Source: Candidatus Aenigmatarchaeota archaeon
Lineage (GTDB): Archaea; Aenigmatarchaeota; Aenigmatarchaeia; PWEA01; JACRMZ01
Length of the DNA: 9,199 nt
Assembly: GCA_016219455.1 (NCBI GenBank)
Contig: JACRMZ010000051.1
Location: 1-9,199 of the forward strand
Reading direction: 5' to 3'
In this document: positions 1-5,916 of the stretch, one piece after another
Layout of the letters: every line of letters begins with the position of its first letter
Position numbering within the stretch: the stretch's first letter is position 1
Made by a program: the position numbers and the translations under genes
The notes under the pieces: generated by a model
Seen by the model: only the letters and a program-made list of their open reading frames with translations
Told to the model about the DNA's origin: nothing
Databases searched by the model: none

Positions 1-16
1 GAAGAGAACTATTATT

Positions 17-331
17 GTGGGTGGGACGGTAAAAACATTTTTTTACTACAAGACACACAGGATGGGAACGAGCTTTTTGCTCGCCGTTTGCGATGAAAAC
101 GTCCTCGGGAAACGTGTCACCGAAGGCGACTTGGAGATTGAAGTCAGGGAAAGTTTCTACAAGGACGAGAAGTGCGACTCCCGCAAGATTGTGCAGCTTT
201 CCCGCGAAGCGACAATAATAAACGCTGTTGGGAAAAACGTTGTAAACATTTTGATTGATGAGGGACTTGTTGACAGCGAAAAGGTATTGAAAATAAGGGG
301 GCTCCCCATGGCGCAGATGGTCAGGCTATGA
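17..331 (+). CDS. DUF424 family protein (archaeal conserved, unknown function)
   Basis: The protein is about 104 aa. Its core reads LLAVCDENVLGKRVTEGDLE, followed by an ESFYKDE segment, a REATIINAVGKNVVNI helix and a closing GLPMAQMV. This order (AVCDE..LGK, an acidic E..FY segment, A..(I/A)N.VG, then a G(V/L)P.AQ ending) is what I recognise as the archaeal DUF424 family. The biochemical function of that family is not known to me. The assigned start is a GTG with no clear Shine-Dalgarno. The frame stays open to the left edge of the window, so the true start could lie upstream. The ATG at 62 would remove the first conserved strand and is unlikely. The stop overlaps the start of the next gene in an ATGA arrangement, so the two are probably co-translated. 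Confidence 0.8.
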   Translation: MGGTVKTFFYYKTHRMGTSFLLAVCDENVLGKRVTEGDLEIEVRESFYKDEKCDSRKIVQLSREATIINAVGKNVVNILIDEGLVDSEKVLKIRGLPMAQMVRL

Positions 332-696
332 AAAAAGGGCAGTTCTTCCTGATCGCAAGCGTTGTTGTCGTCAGCTTCCTGTCTGCAATCCAGACGCAGC
401 TTGGAAGCTACTCAGCTGCAAACGTCGCGTCGCCTGCCCAAATAAGCGAGCTTTTCATCCTTAACGAAGCAAAGGATCAGGTGGCGCGTGCGGCGCTTCG
501 CGGCGATTGCGAATCTTCCGCCCCCATTGGAAATGCCAACCTTATCGAACTTAAAAACATGTCTGAAAAGTCAGCCGCTATACGCGGCATCTACCTCAAC
601 ATAACTTACACAGACCTTTGCCCTCGCCCCGTCACTGCGATAATATCGGTGAAATCGGAAAGGGCAAATGCAGAGGAAACATTGATTGTCAACTGA
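328..696 (+). CDS. small secreted or membrane protein with a pilin-like (class III-type) N-terminus
   Basis: The protein is 122 aa. It begins MKKGQFFLIASVVVVSF: two Lys, Gly4, Gln5, then an uninterrupted hydrophobic helix to about residue 21. This resembles archaeal type IV pilin-like signals, in which a prepilin peptidase cuts after the Gly before the hydrophobic stretch. The remaining 100 residues form a soluble domain with exactly two cysteines, Cys61 and Cys98, which could form a disulfide outside the cell. There is a possible N-glycosylation sequon (NIT) at residues 91-93. It starts within the stop of the DUF424 gene (ATGA at 328-331). Its last 8 bases overlap the 3' end of rfcL on the other strand. 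I cannot name a family. A pseudopilin or minor pilin is the best guess, and a plain N-terminally anchored protein is the alternative. Confidence 0.75.
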   Translation: MKKGQFFLIASVVVVSFLSAIQTQLGSYSAANVASPAQISELFILNEAKDQVARAALRGDCESSAPIGNANLIELKNMSEKSAAIRGIYLNITYTDLCPRPVTAIISVKSERANAEETLIVN

Positions 697-1729
697 ATGA
701 AGAAGCCTCTTCCTCACTCAGTCCCAGTTTAATATAATCCTCTTTCTTCATCTGCTTCAAGACACCGGAGTATTCATCAAGCCTTTTTGATGATGTGTGC
801 AACAGAGAAGCGAGCCTTTTCTTCGCATCAGAGCTTCTCTGGGGGAAAAACGCCCTTGGCGACCTGTATGGAGTGAATTTCCTGTACATCTCCTTTTTGG
901 CTATAGCGACAGACGCGAGCAAATCGCTGAGGGAATCGAACGCTTTGGCTATCTCTTCAGGCTTTTCATATTCTGCAGCGATGTTGTTCTCTACCCACCA
1001 GAACATGTCACCCATATCAAGTTCGCATTTATCCACCATTTCCCTGGCAAGCTTCAATGACGAGGTCTTGAATATGACCTTGAGTGATTCGAATATCGGC
1101 TGGCCGCGTTCCCTGTCAGACCCCAACGACATGGCTTGGAGGTCATTGAGAGCTGCCCTAAGATCGCATCCCGCTTCCCTTGCAACGCTCTTTATCTCAT
1201 CGTCGCCAAGCCCCAGATTCTCCTTCTTTGAAATTTCCTTCAGGTATGAGTAAACGGAATTCGTGTTAACCCTTGAAAACTTGGCAATGGTGCAATAATT
1301 CCTCAATGACCTCAGCTTCTGGTCGTATGGATCGTTTGCCGTAAGTATAATCGGGAAAGACGACTCCTTTATCACATCTATGATTGCAGCTATGCCTCCC
1401 TTGTCCTCCCTCCCAGACGCGCCGTCCACTTCGTCCACGAGTATAATCTTTCCCTTCCTGAAAAGGCTCACTTGCTTTGACGACTCGCCTATTATTGACT
1501 CTATATCGTCTTTCTTCCTGTAATCGCTGGCGTTTATTTCTATCAAATCGAAGTTGTTTTCAGCCGCAAGGACATTTGCCAGCGAAGTTTTCCCGCATCC
1601 GGGAGGGCCTGCAAACAGGAGCGCGCGCCCTTTCTTCCAGGAGGAAAGCCATGCAACTGCCTGTGAAATGGCTTCCTTCTGGCCTATTATGTCGGCAAGT
1701 TTTTTCGGAGAATACTTCTCGGTATACAC
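689..1729 (-). CDS. rfcL: replication factor C large subunit (clamp loader), short form
   Basis: This AAA+ ATPase loads the PCNA sliding clamp at primer-template junctions together with RFC small subunits. In the 346-aa protein the Walker A motif GPPGCGKTS is at residues 41-49, the RFC box INASDYR is at 65-71, and Walker B (IILVDE) is at 95-100 followed by VDG. Sensor 1 is TAND, with Asn132. There is no SRC arginine-finger motif, as expected for the large rather than the small subunit. The collar-domain helices follow. The start is a GTG at 1729, and the conserved YTEKYSPK opening begins immediately after it. No Shine-Dalgarno is visible, and a TATA-like box lies about 24 bp upstream, so the message is probably leaderless. 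From memory, archaeal RfcL proteins are often 400-500 aa and end in a PCNA-interacting (PIP) motif. This one ends KLGLSEEEASSFS with no PIP motif. Confidence 0.95.
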   Translation of the reverse strand: MYTEKYSPKKLADIIGQKEAISQAVAWLSSWKKGRALLFAGPPGCGKTSLANVLAAENNFDLIEINASDYRKKDDIESIIGESSKQVSLFRKGKIILVDEVDGASGREDKGGIAAIIDVIKESSFPIILTANDPYDQKLRSLRNYCTIAKFSRVNTNSVYSYLKEISKKENLGLGDDEIKSVAREAGCDLRAALNDLQAMSLGSDRERGQPIFESLKVIFKTSSLKLAREMVDKCELDMGDMFWWVENNIAAEYEKPEEIAKAFDSLSDLLASVAIAKKEMYRKFTPYRSPRAFFPQRSSDAKKRLASLLHTSSKRLDEYSGVLKQMKKEDYIKLGLSEEEASSFS

Positions 1730-1749
1730 AACAAAAATTATTCCCGTAG

Positions 1750-1756
1750 TATATAT
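1750..1756. promoter_or_regulatory. shared symmetric TATA box between rfcL and the 88-aa gene
   Basis: TATATAT lies in the 52-bp spacer between divergent start codons at 1729 (-) and 1782 (+). Its centre is about 24 bp from one start and 29 bp from the other. That is the spacing expected when an archaeal TATA box sets a transcription start at or next to the start codon. It reads as an A/T-alternating box on both strands. No second convincing box is visible in the spacer. Shared use is inferred. Confidence 0.55.
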
Positions 1757-1781
1757 CCATGCTCAATCAATATTGTTTAGA

Positions 1782-2048
1782 ATGACCGGCCTTGAATGGG
1801 ACGACATAGGATTCAACGCCAAGAAACGCTACAATTGGGTACCGGCCAAAGAATCCATTTTTTCTGGGAAACTGACAAAAGCAGGCGAGAACTACATACT
1901 CGACGGGATGGAAATATACTGTCCTTCGGAAACTATTGGCGATTACGAAGGGTTGGATGTCGAGATATACGGAAAGGAGTACTCATACGCCAATAACGGG
2001 GAAATAATAAGCAAGATAATACCCCAGAAAATACGGAAAATAGCATAG
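1782..2048 (+). CDS. hypothetical 88-aa protein, possibly a small beta-barrel
   Basis: I do not recognise this 88-aa protein. I chose the ATG at 1782 because the TATA box at 1750-1756 would place transcription start near it. The longer open frame upstream is antisense to rfcL and reads as a shadow. The N-terminus (MTGLEWDDIG, then aromatic and basic residues) leads into alternating short hydrophobic strands: IFSGKL, NYILDGMEIYC, GLDVEIYGKEYSY, then EIISKIIPQKIRKI. The pattern of a strand, a turn, a G-x-D-V-x-I-x-G-K strand and a closing basic strand could be an OB-like barrel. That is a weak inference from pattern alone. There is one cysteine, and no membrane segment or signal peptide. It is divergent from rfcL and ends 36 bp before the complex II operon. 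Confidence 0.65.
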   Translation: MTGLEWDDIGFNAKKRYNWVPAKESIFSGKLTKAGENYILDGMEIYCPSETIGDYEGLDVEIYGKEYSYANNGEIISKIIPQKIRKIA

Positions 2049-2053
2049 TAACG

Positions 2054-2061
2054 TTTTTTAA
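2054..2061 (+). promoter_or_regulatory. TATA-like box of the complex II operon
   Basis: TTTTTTAA is centred about 27 bp before the ATG at 2085, the spacing of a leaderless archaeal promoter. It begins six bases after the stop of the preceding gene, so its T-run could also help end that transcript. Confidence 0.6.
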
Positions 2062-2084
2062 CCTTGAGTTTCATTTGTTCAAGC

Positions 2085-2690
2085 ATGATAGAACTGCTCC
2101 CATACCCGCTTCTCCTGTTCGCCATCATTGTTGTGCCGTTTCGGGCAACGTGCTATTACTTCCATGGCTTTGGCTGGAACGTTTTGCGGATTCTCAAGGG
2201 CGAGAAAGTCGTGCAATACGAGGCATGCAAAGACTGCCCATACGGGGGGTCCGTGGACTCTTACCACAGATACTTCGCAAAGCTTGCGATGTTCATAACG
2301 CTTTTCATCCACTTCCCGATAACCATTTACCACATCATCGTTCCGGAGTCCCAATGGGCGGCATTTTTCTCGCTTGCCAACATACCAGGATGGGTTTTCA
2401 CATTCATCGCTGCAATCGCTTCGATGTTTAATCCTGCAAACATCCATCCGCATTTCGGGCTTTTCAACGTTACTGAAGTCCTGGACTCGCTGTTCCTGTT
2501 CCTTTATGTCTACTCATGCCACGCAATAAGGTTTTCAATGGGCAGCGGAAAGAGGGACATCGGAAAATCACAGCAAAAGATGCTGAAGTTCCAGACGAAG
2601 CTCAACAACCATCATGGCAGGCTTTTCTGGGCAAGCCTCGTTACTGTGACAGTACACAGCGCACTCATCATCATGAAGGGGACTGCATGA
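2085..2690 (+). CDS. sdhC: complex II membrane subunit, actinobacterial Sdh1-like (possible Rieske-cluster carrier)
   Basis: A 201-aa integral membrane protein that should anchor SdhAB and pass electrons to or from quinone. About five hydrophobic helices are visible: roughly residues 1-18, 65-86, 92-112, 128-146 and 180-197. Conserved-looking polar residues cluster in short motifs: Cys23 in RATCYYF, Cys48 and Cys51 in EACKDC, His61 in YHRYF, Cys145-His146 in YSCHAIRF, and His176-His177 in LNNHHGRLFW. This order (R.TCYY, a Cys loop, HRYF, Y.SCH, LN.HH.R..W.SL) matches what I remember of the membrane subunit of actinobacterial Sdh1. It does not match heme-b SdhC/SdhD or FrdC/FrdD. I prefer the ATG at 2085 to the upstream TTG at 2064 because of the TATA spacing. 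The last codons overlap sdhA (ATGA). The match to Sdh1 is from memory and needs an alignment. Confidence 0.82.
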   Translation: MIELLPYPLLLFAIIVVPFRATCYYFHGFGWNVLRILKGEKVVQYEACKDCPYGGSVDSYHRYFAKLAMFITLFIHFPITIYHIIVPESQWAAFFSLANIPGWVFTFIAAIASMFNPANIHPHFGLFNVTEVLDSLFLFLYVYSCHAIRFSMGSGKRDIGKSQQKMLKFQTKLNNHHGRLFWASLVTVTVHSALIIMKGTA

Positions 2691-4498
2691 AATACAGGAC
2701 CGTCGAACTTGATGGGATTGTAATTGGATGCGGAGGAGCGGGAGCCAAGGCCGCGATAGTCGCGCATGACAACGGCGCCAAAATAGGCATTGTGTCAAAG
2801 TGCAGGATGGGAAAGGCGCATACAGTAATGGCGGAAGGCGGCATGGCCGCTGCCATAGGCCCGCAGGACGGGCCGGAAAAGCATTTTGCAGATACTATTA
2901 TAGGGGGCGTTGCTCTTAACGACTGGAGAAAAGTCTGGAAGCTTGTGACTGGGGGCAAGGAATGCATAGAATACCTGGAATCCCAAGGCTCCATATTTGA
3001 CAGGAGCGACGAGGGTAACGTCCAGCCGAGGGCTTTTGGCGGCCACAGCGAAAAACGCGTATGCCATGTCAGCGACAGGACGGGCCATGCAATAATACAT
3101 ACCCTCAAGAATGATGTCCTCAAACGGGATATAGCCCTCTTTGAAAAGACAATCATCACTTCGCTTATAACGAGGAATGGAAAAGTTGTGGGAGCTACTG
3201 CTCTCCACATCCCAACTGGAGAGCTCGTTCTGTTCAAAGTCAAATTCGCCATTTTGGCAACTGGCGGAAACGGCGCAATTTACAAGTATAGCACAAACTC
3301 GAAAGACCTCACAGGCGACGGCGTTTACCTTGCATACGAGGCCGGGGCAGAACTCATGGACATGGAGATGATACAGTTCCATCCTACATGCATGGTGGAG
3401 CCTGAGGAAAAGAAAGGCATTCTGGTTACTGAAGCATGCCGAGGTGAAGGCGGGATTTTGATTAACTCCAAAGGCGAGAGGTTCATGAAAACTGCGAAGA
3501 AGCCTGACGGATCTCCGATGTATGTTGGAAAGCTAGGGCAACCGGAGCTTGAACCAAGGGATATCGTTGCTCGCGCAATAGAGAAGGAATGGGAGGAGGG
3601 CCGCGGACCTGTGCGTCTGGTAGTCTGCAAGAATGCATGGAGGAACGAAGTGAAGAGGCTCTCTATTCCTGCTGAATTACATGCGCTTGTCGACGAAAGC
3701 AAGTTATTGGATGACGACGGTGTCCGCAAAAAGCTCGCTTCAATGGTGGAGCAGTTTGAAAAGTTCGCCCATACAGACATAACAAATGAGGGGATGATTG
3801 TTCGGCCAGGCCATCATTACATGATGGGCGGCGTGAAGACAGAAGCGGAAACCTGCTCTACGCGGGTACACGGCCTCTATGCAGCAGGCGAGGTCGGCTC
3901 CGGCGTCCACGGGGCAAACAGGCTTGGCGGCAACTCTCTGACTGACATACAGGTTGAAGGAAAGGTTGCCGGAAAGGCAGCAGCACAATATGCAAAGACT
4001 GCCAGCCATGATAACTGCGAAGCCGAAGCAACGATTGAATTCGGAAGGATTGAATCAATGCTTGGGGAAAATGGGATAAAATCGTCTTCCATACGCGAAG
4101 AGCTCCGTGAATATATGTGGTCTAATGTGGGGATGAAACGCAACGAGGAAGGGCTGAAGAAAACGCTGGAAAAAATAGCGGAGTTGAAGAAAAAGTCAGC
4201 CGGCGTGAAGGTTTCCGGGGCTCGCCAGGGCAATGTCGCGTGGCAGGAGGCCATAGAGACTGTTGGGATGCTTGCAGTTGCGGAGATAGTCGTCAGGAGC
4301 GCAATTGAACGCAAGGAGAGCCGCGGGGCGCACTTCCGAACGGATTTCCCCAAAAGGAAAAAGGAATGGATTTTGAACATAATATGCGAGAAGGGCCACG
4401 GTGGGATTTCCATCTCCAAACGCCCCATAGAACCAATTCCGGATAATCTTAGGAAGCTGATACCGGAAGAGAAAATGAGGGAGCTTTATGGAGAATAA
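2687..4498 (+). CDS. sdhA: succinate dehydrogenase/fumarate reductase flavoprotein subunit
   Basis: This subunit interconverts succinate and fumarate on a covalently bound FAD, at the membrane with SdhB and the membrane subunit. The 603-aa protein is full length. The dinucleotide-binding motif GCGGAGAKAA is at residues 14-23. AHTVMAEGG supplies His45, the expected covalent FAD attachment site. FHPT contains His232, followed by TEACRGEGG. PRD at 290-292 contains Arg291, the expected proton-shuttling arginine. HHYMMGG contains His377, and the NRLGGNSLTD motif starts with Asn411-Arg412. All catalytic positions that I can map to the E. coli enzymes are present. Glu50 follows the FAD histidine as in E. 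coli FrdA (HTVAAEGG), where SdhA has Gln. The direction of catalysis therefore cannot be assigned from the name. The start overlaps the sdhC stop (ATGA) and is preceded by a GAAGGGGA Shine-Dalgarno. Its end overlaps sdhB by 11 bases. Confidence 0.96.
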   Translation: MKYRTVELDGIVIGCGGAGAKAAIVAHDNGAKIGIVSKCRMGKAHTVMAEGGMAAAIGPQDGPEKHFADTIIGGVALNDWRKVWKLVTGGKECIEYLESQGSIFDRSDEGNVQPRAFGGHSEKRVCHVSDRTGHAIIHTLKNDVLKRDIALFEKTIITSLITRNGKVVGATALHIPTGELVLFKVKFAILATGGNGAIYKYSTNSKDLTGDGVYLAYEAGAELMDMEMIQFHPTCMVEPEEKKGILVTEACRGEGGILINSKGERFMKTAKKPDGSPMYVGKLGQPELEPRDIVARAIEKEWEEGRGPVRLVVCKNAWRNEVKRLSIPAELHALVDESKLLDDDGVRKKLASMVEQFEKFAHTDITNEGMIVRPGHHYMMGGVKTEAETCSTRVHGLYAAGEVGSGVHGANRLGGNSLTDIQVEGKVAGKAAAQYAKTASHDNCEAEATIEFGRIESMLGENGIKSSSIREELREYMWSNVGMKRNEEGLKKTLEKIAELKKKSAGVKVSGARQGNVAWQEAIETVGMLAVAEIVVRSAIERKESRGAHFRTDFPKRKKEWILNIICEKGHGGISISKRPIEPIPDNLRKLIPEEKMRELYGE

Positions 4499-5186
4499 TA
4501 TTACCGTCAAAATCCTCAGGACAACAGATGAGGGAAGCAGGTTCCAAAGCTATGAAATTGAACGGGTTGAGGGCATGACCGTTCTTGGGGCGTTAATACA
4601 CATACATGACAACATCGACGAGACGCTCTCATTTGACTACAATTGCCGGGCCGGGCGCTGCGGAACGTGCGGCGTTGTGATGAACGGGAAACCGACTCTT
4701 GCATGCGAAACCCAGCTCCCTAAAACAAATGAGATGGTCATAGAGCCCAAGAGAAGCCATGCCATAATAAAGGATGTCATGACAGACGACCCGGACATAT
4801 GGAAAATACGCAAAGACGTGCTGAAGTTCCCGTTCACTCCAAAGACGAGCCAGCCGTTTGTGATACCGCCGCACCAAACAGAAAGGTTCAATGTCCTTGA
4901 TTCCTGCATAGAATGCGGGCTATGCCAATCATCATGCCCAAACATCAAAAACGGATGGATTGGCCCGATGCATGCCGTTTACGCTGCAAAACTGGATGCC
5001 CATCCTCTCGACACGCTGGACCGCTCAGAGCTTCTCATGAGGAAGGGCATACGCCTTTGCGACACCAACTTCTCCTGCCAAAAAAGCTGCCCAAAGGGGA
5101 TAACAATAACACAGGATGCCATAATACCGGAAAAGGAAGCGTGGATAGACAAAAACGGCATTTTCTTCAGGCTTGGAAAACAGTGA
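4488..5186 (+). CDS. sdhB: succinate dehydrogenase/fumarate reductase iron-sulfur subunit
   Basis: This subunit carries electrons between the SdhA flavin and the membrane subunit through three Fe-S clusters. In the 232-aa protein the N-terminal plant-type ferredoxin domain has Cys53, Cys58, Cys61 and Cys73 (CRAGRCGTC and a later Cys) for [2Fe-2S]. The C-terminal domain has CIECGLCQSSCP (Cys140, 143, 146, 150) and CDTNFSCQKSCPKG (Cys191, 197, 201). That is the normal set of seven ligands for one [4Fe-4S] and one [3Fe-4S] cluster. The length is typical of the family and nothing is missing. A TGAGGGAG Shine-Dalgarno inside the end of sdhA precedes the ATG by about five bases. This fits tight translational coupling across the three-gene operon. 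The next gene is 58 bp away and has its own promoter, so the operon probably ends here. Confidence 0.96.
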   Translation: MENNITVKILRTTDEGSRFQSYEIERVEGMTVLGALIHIHDNIDETLSFDYNCRAGRCGTCGVVMNGKPTLACETQLPKTNEMVIEPKRSHAIIKDVMTDDPDIWKIRKDVLKFPFTPKTSQPFVIPPHQTERFNVLDSCIECGLCQSSCPNIKNGWIGPMHAVYAAKLDAHPLDTLDRSELLMRKGIRLCDTNFSCQKSCPKGITITQDAIIPEKEAWIDKNGIFFRLGKQ

Positions 5187-5197
5187 TGTGGGTTTAG

Positions 5198-5205
5198 TTT
5201 ATAAA
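5198..5205 (+). promoter_or_regulatory. TATA-like box for the HxH-repeat protein
   Basis: TTTATAAA lies 43 bp before the ATG at 5245. Transcription would begin near 5228, leaving a short leader that contains the GGGGTGGTG Shine-Dalgarno at 5234-5242. This gene therefore differs from most of its neighbours, whose box-to-start spacing suggests no leader. Confidence 0.6.
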
Positions 5206-5244
5206 GCTTGCCATGGCATTATAGCCATCAAAAGGGGTGGTGTG

Positions 5245-5820
5245 ATGTACAAGAAAGTTTTTGATGCGCACAACGAAGACTCCGTCTCCTACGGGACTGC
5301 GGAAGACAAGATAAGCGCTAATGGAAAGATGATAGGCGGGTTAGTGGCCGGAATAGGGTTCGGCATAGGTGCATTTTATGCAGTCGAGCACTCTGGCATT
5401 ATCGGTGGGGACAAGATAAACGATGTCCTCGCAAACCAAGGTGTGATAAACGGCAAGATAGGTGGGCTAGACACACAGATGGACAGCTACCACAACGATG
5501 AGATGAGCCTCCTTAACTCGATAAACCAAAAAGTCAACGGCACAACGGTTCCTCAGGGGTATGTCCCGGCAATTCATGACCATCCGGGAATGGTTCCAGC
5601 TGACCACGCACATCCTGGAATGGTTCCGGCAAACCACGCCCATACCGACATGGTGCCAAAGAACCACGCACATCCAGACATGATAGACCTGAAAGGAAAG
5701 GACTTCGACACGGCTGTATCCAACTGGCTTGACAACAATTTGGGAGGCGAATGGATAAGCAACGCCGCATGGAAGGATGGAAAAATAACAGACTACATGT
5801 TCCACAACAGGAAGCCGTAG
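5245..5820 (+). CDS. N-terminally anchored coiled-coil protein with HxH decapeptide repeats
   Basis: I recognise no family for this 191-aa protein. Residues 1-28 are polar. A glycine-rich membrane helix (MIGGLVAGIGFGIGAFYAV) spans 29-47. Residues 52-100 look like a helical or coiled-coil stalk. Residues 106-145 hold four 10-residue units of the form MVPxxHxHPx, each with an HxH (HDH, HAH, HAH, HAH). A 46-residue C-terminal domain rich in Trp, Asn and Asp follows. The predicted orientation is N-in, C-out, so the repeats would face outside. Closely spaced HxH units separated by prolines resemble metal-binding segments of trimeric phage tail fibres, which bind iron, and could also bind Cu, Ni or Zn. 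I chose the ATG at 5245 for its Shine-Dalgarno; GTG 5242 is adjacent and in frame. The stop codon lies within the stem of the terminator hairpin. Function is unknown. Confidence 0.8.
   Translation: MYKKVFDAHNEDSVSYGTAEDKISANGKMIGGLVAGIGFGIGAFYAVEHSGIIGGDKINDVLANQGVINGKIGGLDTQMDSYHNDEMSLLNSINQKVNGTTVPQGYVPAIHDHPGMVPADHAHPGMVPANHAHTDMVPKNHAHPDMIDLKGKDFDTAVSNWLDNNLGGEWISNAAWKDGKITDYMFHNRKP
5560..5679 (+). repeat. four in-frame 30-bp repeats encoding HxH decapeptides
   Basis: The four units begin at 5560, 5590, 5620 and 5650. Each encodes [Y/M]VP followed by two variable residues, then H-[D/A]-H and a two-residue end (PG, PG, TD, PD). The DNA has diverged at third positions while the His, Val and Pro codons are kept. 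This suggests the peptide, rather than the DNA, is under selection. A fifth partial unit (MID) begins at 5680. Confidence 0.9.
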
Positions 5821-5846
5821 TTCAACTGCGGCGTTTTTCTTTTTTT
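5814..5846 (+). terminator. hairpin plus poly-T terminator of the HxH-repeat gene
   Basis: GCCGTAG (5814-5820) pairs with CTGCGGC (5826-5832) around the loop TTCAA, with one G-T wobble. The stem is followed by G, five T, C and seven T. It looks like a bacterial intrinsic terminator, although archaea can end transcripts on the T-run alone. The stem includes the gene's TAG stop codon. Confidence 0.7.
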
Positions 5847-5879
5847 CGCTTTTTATTTCACCTAGCTTCAGCTAGAAGG

Positions 5880-5905
5880 AAAAATGAGGCGGTTGAGGGA
5901 CCGCC
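5880..5905 (-). terminator. hairpin plus T-run terminator downstream of sepF
   Basis: GGCGGT (5888-5893) and ACCGCC (5900-5905) form a perfect 6-bp stem with a 6-nt loop. On the minus strand the stem is followed by TCA and then TTTTT (5884-5880). It lies 11 bases past the sepF stop. Confidence 0.6.
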
Positions 5906-5916
5906 GAAAAAACAGC

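Noticed and set aside
795..1253. A 152-codon plus-strand reading frame inside rfcL
   Set aside because: It lies wholly antisense to conserved rfcL codons, has no start signals, and has Ser/Leu-rich shadow composition.
1554..1781. A 76-codon upstream extension of the 88-aa gene
   Set aside because: It runs antisense through the conserved Walker A region of rfcL and contains the promoter region; the TATA box supports the ATG at 1782.
2049..2084. Possible tRNA or small RNA in the short spacers
   Set aside because: No spacer is long enough for a tRNA cloverleaf except 6552-6660, and that one shows only two promoters and no paired arms.
2516..2686. An upstream extension of sdhA
   Set aside because: It overlaps conserved codons of the membrane subunit. 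The family N-terminus begins just before the GxGGAG motif, and the ATGA overlap with a Shine-Dalgarno supports 2687.
3325..4428. Several minus-strand reading frames within sdhA
   Set aside because: All are antisense to conserved active-site codons, and their translations show no recognisable domain.
5560..5679. The 30-bp periodic stretch as a possible CRISPR or tandem DNA repeat
   Set aside because: The units are contiguous without spacers, in frame, and vary at third codon positions, so they are protein repeats.
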